Assembly (NCBI GenBank): GCA_964590315.1
Contig: CAZPVS010000001.1
Coordinates: forward strand, 102,619 to 166,618
Source: JALRHH01 sp964590315
GTDB lineage: Bacteria > Patescibacteriota > Saccharimonadia > Saccharimonadales > JALRHH01
Direction: 5' to 3'
DNA length: 64,000 nucleotides
Position 1 is the stretch's first letter. Each line of letters begins with the position of its first letter. Shown here piece after piece: positions 58,534 through 64,000 of the stretch. Made by a program: the position numbers and the translations under genes. The notes below the pieces were generated by a model. The model was not told the origin of the DNA and ran no database searches. It saw nothing but the letters and a program-made list of their open reading frames with translations.

Positions 58534-59728
58534 ATTCGACGATTTTAGCCTTGTTCTTATTCTTGAACCAGAACTCTTTAGGAGCCGACTCGACTTTGAA
58601 GTTTACGAAGGTATTGTTGCGTAGAAAATCTTCAATATCTCTGTGGACGCTCGTATCTTCGCTTGCAATGAGTATTGTTGGTTTGTAATGAATGGTGTTC
58701 TTCGCTATCATGAACGTTATTAGTCCGTCATTTACATAACCGAGTTCATGCTGTATCTTTGATTTGAGTTCGTAAGGGTCGACTTTGATGCCTTTGATAG
58801 AAATGACAGAATCAAGCCTGCCATGTACCCGGCTAATCATTTGCGACCGTTTGCCGCACTGGCAGTCTCGGATGCCTAAGTTCGTTACTTTATCACCCGT
58901 GCGGTAACGGATGATAGGCGAGGCTTCTTTTTCGAGACTTGTTAGGACGAGTTCACCTTCGCCGCCAACAGGCGCTGGAACGCCATCCTGAATAATCTCA
59001 GCGTGTACGTAAGAGTCTAAGATATGCATGCCTTGTTGGAAGGAGCATTCGTAAGCTATGCCAGTATTAACCTCGGCGAGGCCGTAATGGTCGTAGACCT
59101 TAGTGTTGAACATATCCTGGATTTGCTGTCTGGTGGCTTCAGAGTATGATTCGCCGGCGGCTATCATAGTCTTCAGGCTCGTCTGTTTGGGATCAATATC
59201 ATAGCGCAGCATTGTTTCATGGAGATAGTAATAGAATCCTGGAAGCGCAACCAGCGTATTAACTCCCAAGTCCTGGATCAGTTCGACGTATTTCTCAATT
59301 GGTATGATGCTCGCTGGAATAACTAAGCCACCCAATGACTGAATGGCATACGAGTTTAAGGCCGCTCCGCTGAACAGTCCGTAGCTCATAGCAAAGAGCA
59401 CGACGCTGTCCTTGCCGACGCCGAAATACGCCCATGCTTCGCCAATAGCCTTATTACCATTGGCTATGTCTTGGGCCGTTAAAAACGAGCCGACAGGTTT
59501 TCCGGATGTGCCGGAGCTCGTATGGAATTCAATGATTTGATCTTTGGACACGGCGAGACCACCGTAAGGATAGGCTGCCCGTAAGTCCTGCTTAGTGGTG
59601 AAGGGCAGTTTCTCGATTTCGGTAACTGAATGTAATGGGAAATCTATACCTTTGAGCTCTTCGTGGTACAGCTTAGTCGCGGAGGCGCATTCAATAGTCT
59701 GGTTGAGATTATCTAGTACTGTCATCAT
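58526..59728 (-). CDS. PaaK-like (LuxE-like) adenylating enzyme
   Basis: A 400-residue member of the ANL superfamily resembling phenylacetate-CoA ligase and the acyl-protein synthetase LuxE. The P-loop-like motif HTSSGTSGKPVGSF, YDHYGLAEVN, RYRTGDK and GRLDSVISIKGIKVDP are all present, so it should make an acyl-adenylate and pass it to a thiol. A CxCG pair (DCQCGKR) is present. I chose ATG 59728, five bases after GGA; the longer frame to 59764 lies inside the upstream gene. Acting with the reductase it would give acid to aldehyde conversion. Confidence 0.8.
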   Translation of the reverse strand: MMTVLDNLNQTIECASATKLYHEELKGIDFPLHSVTEIEKLPFTTKQDLRAAYPYGGLAVSKDQIIEFHTSSGTSGKPVGSFLTAQDIANGNKAIGEAWAYFGVGKDSVVLFAMSYGLFSGAALNSYAIQSLGGLVIPASIIPIEKYVELIQDLGVNTLVALPGFYYYLHETMLRYDIDPKQTSLKTMIAAGESYSEATRQQIQDMFNTKVYDHYGLAEVNTGIAYECSFQQGMHILDSYVHAEIIQDGVPAPVGGEGELVLTSLEKEASPIIRYRTGDKVTNLGIRDCQCGKRSQMISRVHGRLDSVISIKGIKVDPYELKSKIQHELGYVNDGLITFMIAKNTIHYKPTILIASEDTSVHRDIEDFLRNNTFVNFKVESAPKEFWFKNKNKAKIVEYV

Positions 59729-59736
59729 TATTCCTA

Positions 59737-60930
59737 CTACTGCTCTTTGAGCCATGTCATGCATGACTTTAATGATGAAATGATTTTGGCCTCTTCCGCT
59801 ACGTGAACTGGCGAAAGGAAAATCGTTTCAGTGAACATTGGAGGCAACAGTATCTTCTCCGAACTTGCCAGATGTGAGGCAAATTTCTCGTACATTTCCG
59901 CGTTTGCTCCAGCCGCTACTGCTCCTTGTGGGAACGTATCGCAACCAAATGCCAAAGACATCATGGAGCCGATGCCTTGTATGGCAAAGGGCAGGCCAAG
60001 AGACTTAGCATGGGCCGTCAGTTCGGTTGTAATCTTCTGGCGCAGCTCGTTGAGCTCATCATATGGTGGATTATCTTTTAGCCTTCGGATTATATGTTCT
60101 GCTGCAGCTAACGAAACGGGTGAGCCATTGAACGTACCGGCGAAGAATACCGGACCTGTGGGTGCATATTGTTCAAGTACTGCTTGTTTACCGCAGACAA
60201 CGGAGAGAGGGAAGCCACCCGCTATTGCCTTAGAAAAGGTACAGATGTCAGGCGTAATCTCAAAGTATGATTGGGCACCGCCGAGCGCGGTCCTAAAGCC
60301 AACGACCACTTCATCGAAAACAAGAACCGTTTTGCTATCGTCGCATGCTTTTCGGACGGCGGCTAGATAGCCGTCTGCCGGCGGAACACAGCCGTTGTTT
60401 GCAAGTATTGGTTCGAGTATGACGCAAGCGTATTCGCCTGTAAGTAATTTACCCGTGATGGCCTCGACATCGCTGAACGGAACTTTGTCGTGAACCGCCT
60501 GAGATATGCTCCCAGCCCGTGATATCATGTTTTCGTGTACGCCGTGGTAGCCGCCGTCTATGACGAGGACTTTCTGCCGGCCCGTGAAGCTTCTAGAAGC
60601 CCGTATGGCATAGGCGACAGCATCAGAGCCTGTCGTACCGAAGCGGACTCTTTCGGCACACGGTACGATGTCGTGAAGGGTCATCGCGAGATCCTTTTCC
60701 ATCTTGGTTGGATAGGAAAAGAACCAACCAGAGTTAAGACGTTCGGTGACAGATTTCTTAATCTCTTCGTCCGCATGCCCGAATAGTAGCGCGCCGTAGC
60801 CCATCCATAAGTCAATGTACTCCTGGCCGTTCGCGTCTACCACGAATGGGCCATGACCTGCTATTACGTCTTTTGGATAATTCTCGGGGTAAGGAATAGG
60901 TGAATTAGCGGATCCTGCTAAGTAGTTCAT
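59737..60930 (-). CDS. Class III aminotransferase (GSA aminomutase-like)
   Basis: A 397-residue PLP enzyme of class III, most like glutamate-1-semialdehyde 2,1-aminomutase: FVVDANGQEYIDLWMGYGALLFGH, RFGTTGSDAVAYAIRASRSFTGR, VFDEVVVGFR and the PLP Lys in TFSKAIAGGFPLS. Being in an operon with an adenylating enzyme and an acyl reductase it more likely aminates an aldehyde, or isomerises an amino group, in a dedicated pathway than makes heme; no other heme gene is present. Start is ATG 60930. A TGGTATAAT on the minus strand (about 60974-60982) lies upstream. Confidence 0.85.
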   Translation of the reverse strand: MNYLAGSANSPIPYPENYPKDVIAGHGPFVVDANGQEYIDLWMGYGALLFGHADEEIKKSVTERLNSGWFFSYPTKMEKDLAMTLHDIVPCAERVRFGTTGSDAVAYAIRASRSFTGRQKVLVIDGGYHGVHENMISRAGSISQAVHDKVPFSDVEAITGKLLTGEYACVILEPILANNGCVPPADGYLAAVRKACDDSKTVLVFDEVVVGFRTALGGAQSYFEITPDICTFSKAIAGGFPLSVVCGKQAVLEQYAPTGPVFFAGTFNGSPVSLAAAEHIIRRLKDNPPYDELNELRQKITTELTAHAKSLGLPFAIQGIGSMMSLAFGCDTFPQGAVAAGANAEMYEKFASHLASSEKILLPPMFTETIFLSPVHVAEEAKIISSLKSCMTWLKEQ

Positions 60931-61038
60931 GCTGGGCCTGACTGATATAAACAATTAAAAAATGATTGCTCTTATTATACCAGACTACTCGTACATTCTC
61001 GGATGGCCACCGGTCTATAAAAAACAGATAAAGTGTAC

Positions 61039-61044
61039 TATTAT
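61039..61044 (+). promoter_or_regulatory. -10 box of probable leaderless TyrRS-like promoter
   Basis: TATTAT 6 nt before the ATG at 61051, again with no ribosome-binding site. It faces the divergent aminotransferase operon. Confidence 0.5.
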
Positions 61045-61050
61045 AGTGCA

Positions 61051-62037
61051 ATGTCCGTATCTAATGCAGTCATTAACACAAATCCAAGCGATATAGATAA
61101 AATCTTAAACCGCGGAACGATTGTTAGCATATTGCCAGGTCTTGATGGCTTTCGTAAGGAACTGTTGAGCGGCAAGAGGCTGCGCTTTTATATTGGCTTT
61201 GATGCCACCGCTCCAACACTTCATTTGAGCCATGCCAAGAACCTTATGCTGCTTGAGAAATTCCGTCAGTTAGGTCACGAAACCGTCGTCCTGTTTGGTG
61301 ATTTTACGGCTCGTATTGGAGACCCTACGGGGCGCTCTGAAGCACGGAACCAGTTAACCGAAGAGCAAGTCAATGCAAACGTTGCTACCTGGAAAAAACT
61401 TGTCAAGCCGCTCATGAACTTCGATGACAAGAAAAATCCTCCGATTGTGAAATACAACAGTACTTGGTTGGCTCCGACCAAGATGGATAAGGTATGTGAC
61501 CTCGCTTCGAACGTTACCGTCCAACAGATGATAGAACGGGACACGTTCCAGAAGAGGCTTGCAAAAGAAGAGCCGCTTTACCTGCATGAATTCCTCTACC
61601 CGCTTATGCAAGGTTATGACTCAGTTGCTATGGACGTCGATGTAGAGCTGTGTGGCACTGATCAGATATTCAATGCGCTCGTTGGTAGATCACTACAAAA
61701 AAGATTACACGAGCGGGACAAATACGTGGTTGCCGTCACGCTGATGGAAGATCCTGTTACAGGGGAGCTCATGTCTAAAAGCAAAGGGACGGGTGTTTTT
61801 CTTCACGAAAAACCGAGCACCATTTATAAGCAAATCATGGCCCAGTCGGACAGCATGGTCGAAGTACTGTTTGTAAACAATACATTATTAGAACTGGATG
61901 AAATCGAGGATATATTGTCATCGATGCCTATAGAAAAATCTCGTGAACGTTTAGCATTTGAAATTGTGCAGTTCCTAAGCGGTGAGAGTGAAGCAGAAAA
62001 GGCGAGCGACGCCTACCTTGCAGTGAAGAAGGGATAA
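61051..62037 (+). CDS. Tyrosyl-tRNA synthetase-like protein lacking the S4 domain
   Basis: A 328-residue class I synthetase of the TyrRS type. FYIGFDATAPTLHLSHAKNL carries the HIGH-like HLSH, LFGDFTARIGDPTGRSEAR and GYDSVAMDVDVELCGTDQIFN the amino-acid site, and LMSKSKGTG the KMSKS loop. Normal TyrRS has about 400 residues with a C-terminal S4 RNA-binding domain; here the chain ends right after the helical domain, so that domain is absent. It is not clear that this is the only TyrRS of the cell. In this setting it may charge a tRNA or activate an amino acid for a biosynthetic pathway. It is followed by the NadR-like gene after five bases. Confidence 0.88.
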   Translation: MSVSNAVINTNPSDIDKILNRGTIVSILPGLDGFRKELLSGKRLRFYIGFDATAPTLHLSHAKNLMLLEKFRQLGHETVVLFGDFTARIGDPTGRSEARNQLTEEQVNANVATWKKLVKPLMNFDDKKNPPIVKYNSTWLAPTKMDKVCDLASNVTVQQMIERDTFQKRLAKEEPLYLHEFLYPLMQGYDSVAMDVDVELCGTDQIFNALVGRSLQKRLHERDKYVVAVTLMEDPVTGELMSKSKGTGVFLHEKPSTIYKQIMAQSDSMVEVLFVNNTLLELDEIEDILSSMPIEKSRERLAFEIVQFLSGESEAEKASDAYLAVKKG

Positions 62038-62042
62038 GTGTA

Positions 62043-62972
62043 ATGGCTAAAAAAGTCGGTCTGACGCTTGCTAAGTTTGCTCCGATGCATGTCGGGCATG
62101 AAGCGCTTATAAACGAATGCCTGGAAGTAGTCGATGAATTGTACGTACTGCTGTATGATTGTCCGGACATAACTAGCATTCCTCTCGAAAGAAGAGCATT
62201 CTGGGTGAAGCAAACTTTTCCAACGAATAGGGTTAAGGTACTGCAAGGTTACAACGCGCCAAACAGACATGAGGACACACCTGAAGTTAAACAGCTCCAG
62301 GATACTTACCTCAAGACGGTTTTCGATGGAGTGCCTCTGACTCATTTCCTGTCGTCCGAATATTACGGTGAGCATGTAAGCCAGGCTTTGGGTTTGCAAA
62401 ACGTTGTGCTCGATCCTGAGCGTGAGAAGCATGGCATGAGCGCAACCATGATCAGGAATGACGCTGCATCATATCGCGAAAAAGTATCGCCGCTCGTCTA
62501 CTGTGACATGTTATATAAAGTTGGTGTATTGGGCTCATCGGAGTTATCGGCTGAGATTGTAAAGAAACTGGCTGAGAATTATTCTACGCTCGGTCTCTTA
62601 GATGCGGCTTATGACATTGCAAACTTGTCGCCCCATGCTTCATATGCCCAGGCTAGCTCTGGCGACAAAAAAGAGATGATATATGAAGCTGACCATTACT
62701 TGTTTACGTCGGCTGATGCTCTCGACTTCGAAGAGATAAAGCTTCGGGCGCGCTGGCCAAAATTTGGCCGCCTTTCTTCTGTGGCGAAGAGCTTTGACCT
62801 GCTGTTTCTGATTGAAGATTCGATTGGCATGCCCGATTGGGAATTGGCAGAACTCGTGGCTTATTTAGAAGGCCAGAAAGCAGTGACAAAAGTTATACCG
62901 AGCAATGATGCGTTCGAGCAGATCAAGCATCACCTCGATCATTCCCAGACAGCTAAATTTCTGCAGCACTAG
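62043..62972 (+). CDS. NadR-like nucleotidyltransferase with degenerate kinase domain
   Basis: A 309-residue protein. Residues 1-165 form a nucleotidyltransferase domain: KVGLTLAKFAPMHVGHEALI with the HxGH motif and GMSATMIRND matching the ISxTxIR motif of NMN adenylyltransferases. Residues about 170-309 occupy the place of the NadR ribosylnicotinamide kinase, but the P-loop reads VGVLGSSELSAEIV and lacks GK(S/T), so it cannot bind ATP normally. It may couple a nucleotide to a small molecule. It overlaps the convergent APH-like gene by 20 bases. Confidence 0.78.
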   Translation: MAKKVGLTLAKFAPMHVGHEALINECLEVVDELYVLLYDCPDITSIPLERRAFWVKQTFPTNRVKVLQGYNAPNRHEDTPEVKQLQDTYLKTVFDGVPLTHFLSSEYYGEHVSQALGLQNVVLDPEREKHGMSATMIRNDAASYREKVSPLVYCDMLYKVGVLGSSELSAEIVKKLAENYSTLGLLDAAYDIANLSPHASYAQASSGDKKEMIYEADHYLFTSADALDFEEIKLRARWPKFGRLSSVAKSFDLLFLIEDSIGMPDWELAELVAYLEGQKAVTKVIPSNDAFEQIKHHLDHSQTAKFLQH

Positions 62973-63888
62973 AGAGGATAGAGAAAGGCGTTCGAGCGGT
63001 CAACAGCAGGCTTTGGAGCTGCTTTTGTGCACGCTGCCGTGCCTGTGGCTTTTCAAGTCTCGATGAATAATAAGCGTACATGAATAAGGCGCGCCGTTTG
63101 ATCATGAATGGCAGGGCATTCAGCTCCGCATCACTAAGGGGAGCGGCTGTATTTACAGCGGTATAGGCCTCCAGGTATTTCCGGATACTGTCATCGTTGA
63201 CGCCATGATGGTCGACGATGAACTCCTTTACGGCAGTTCCAATGTCGCTGATCCGAAGTGATTTATGGGCATCGTCAAAGTCAATGATGTGAATACTATG
63301 GCTTGAATCAATAAGTACGTTATCGACGCTTAAGTCATCGTGAATGATTGTCTCAAGCATACCATCAGCGTCGAGGTCTGCAGCTTGGGTTTTCATCGCG
63401 TCTACGATACCGAGCAGCGTCTGATCGTCTGTATGAAAATTAAAATACTCCAGATAGTCGAAGCTGAGCGGATTGAACCGCTCCTTATGGCCCAGGTTTG
63501 CGCTCATGAGCGTGGAGTGCATGACGGCCTGGACGGCTGCTAGCTTTCGAAGAAAGCTCGGCGTAATATCCTCTGGGCGTACACTTCTGCCTCGGATGAG
63601 CTCAAAAAGGATTGCTGGCATATCTGCTATAGTCAGCACTTCATCCAAGGCGGCAACAGGAAAAGCTGTACTTGAGTCTGATCCTGATAGTCTACACAAC
63701 AGCTCCAGCTCGAATACCCGCTCTTCGAACGAACCAGCTGGGTATAGCTTCAGGATGTATTTAGCTTGCCGGCACTCAACCGAAAAGATAAGGTTGTAGG
63801 CTTCGGGATGGAGGGGTGTTACTGTGACGGGGCTGCCGAGATGCTCGGTCAGAATTTTGCGAATCTGGGGGAGGTGGCTGTCTTGCAC
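62953..63888 (-). CDS. APH/choline-kinase-like phosphotransferase
   Basis: A 311-residue member of the aminoglycoside phosphotransferase superfamily, which also contains choline and homoserine kinases. The ATP-lobe Lys is in KYILKLYPAG, the catalytic loop is IIHDDLSVDNVLID, where HxD is HDD, and the metal-binding DFD is HIIDFDDAHKS. It probably phosphorylates a small hydroxyl- or amino-bearing molecule made in this locus; resistance to an antibiotic is possible but less likely. It is convergent with the NadR-like gene. Confidence 0.85.
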   Translation of the reverse strand: MQDSHLPQIRKILTEHLGSPVTVTPLHPEAYNLIFSVECRQAKYILKLYPAGSFEERVFELELLCRLSGSDSSTAFPVAALDEVLTIADMPAILFELIRGRSVRPEDITPSFLRKLAAVQAVMHSTLMSANLGHKERFNPLSFDYLEYFNFHTDDQTLLGIVDAMKTQAADLDADGMLETIIHDDLSVDNVLIDSSHSIHIIDFDDAHKSLRISDIGTAVKEFIVDHHGVNDDSIRKYLEAYTAVNTAAPLSDAELNALPFMIKRRALFMYAYYSSRLEKPQARQRAQKQLQSLLLTARTPFSILSSAAEI

Positions 63889-63945
63889 TTATAAACTATA
63901 CAACAAAAGCTTTTCTGTACGAAGAGGAACTAAGCATAACCGGTA

Positions 63946-64000
63946 TGGAGGGCCAGGAGGGACTCAACCTACCTTTGGCAGGCCCGAAACTACATCTTTG
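63946..64000 (-). repeat. 55-bp direct repeat, copy 2, cut by window end
   Basis: Exact copy of 57024-57078, ending at the last base of the window, so the repeat may be longer. It is preceded by TATGGAG as at 57218, and closes the accessory block on the right. Confidence 0.9.

Noticed and set aside
59737..60930. Heme biosynthesis hemL
   Set aside because: No other heme gene is present and the operon partners are an adenylating enzyme and an acyl reductase. The substrate is probably different.
62953..63888. Antibiotic resistance gene
   Set aside because: APH-type folds serve many small-molecule kinases. The neighbours are biosynthetic and no resistance-specific motif is seen.
1..64000. UGA recoding as in Gracilibacteria
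   Set aside because: TGA ends genes at natural boundaries (comEC, HIT gene) and does not occur inside conserved domains.
1..64000. CRISPR arrays
   Set aside because: No regularly spaced short repeats were seen. The only repeats are the recX tail, the PBP tail, tRNA fragments, the 55-bp pair and protein-level repeats in the giant surface gene.

Overview
The window most likely comes from an environmental member of the Candidate Phyla Radiation, probably Saccharibacteria (TM7). This assignment is inferred from gene content, not from a marker-gene tree. TGA acts as a normal stop, for example at the end of comEC, which argues against Gracilibacteria/Absconditabacteria where UGA is read as glycine. 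The gene set fits a small monoderm cell with competence and type IV pili, sortases with LPxTG-like surface proteins, peptidoglycan genes, many small membrane proteins, tight overlapping operons, and tRNAs with encoded CCA. Many start codons sit only 6-8 nt behind a TATAAT-like box, pointing to frequent leaderless mRNAs.

Region 1 (1-6737, + strand) holds the 3' part of comEC, a lamin-tail surface protein, yebC, ruvC, a histidine phosphatase, ruvA, ruvB and a PH-like membrane protein. Region 2 (6739-15632, - strand) is a type IV pilus locus: pilB, pilC, major pilin, minor pilins, a PilX-like protein, pilM, pilN, pilO and a small membrane protein. No pilT or prepilin peptidase is present. Region 3 (15749-23520) holds recA, an unknown gene, recX with a partly duplicated tail, a PRC-barrel protein, tsaE, tsaB, a cysteine-free sortase-like protein, and rny-HIT-ymdB.

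Region 4 (23598-27983) is a four-gene secreted-protein operon resembling the WxL/DUF916 surface clusters of Firmicutes. Region 5 (28015-35285) holds tRNA-Pro, a PspC protein, a small RK-signal protein, an unusual histidine kinase, tatA, tatC (broken by an assembly gap), a phytol/dolichol-kinase-like protein, a metal P-type ATPase, and tRNA-Gly, tRNA-Arg and tRNA-His. Region 6 (35348-47795) is a cell-envelope block: GH25-like hydrolase, a 1573-residue repeat protein with an LADTG anchor, an intact sortase, an HTH-MurA fusion, a mini LVNTG protein, glyA, murB, an XRE/DUF3467-like regulator and a KGG stress protein.

Region 7 (48027-56786) holds two tRNA-Arg genes, a cysteine-desulfurase-like enzyme paired with a membrane DsbA-like protein, a bifunctional PBP, a heliorhodopsin with an overlapping membrane-protein partner, and small accessory genes (GNAT, SRPBCC, DUF2568). 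Region 8 (57024-64000) is an accessory block with an identical 55-bp repeat at both visible ends. It encodes a class III aminotransferase, a PaaK-like adenylating enzyme, a LuxC/ALDH-like reductase, a TyrRS-like protein lacking the S4 domain, a NadR-like protein with a ruined kinase P-loop, and an APH-like kinase. Together these look like an uncharacterised small-molecule pathway, and this is the best candidate for an undescribed system in the window.
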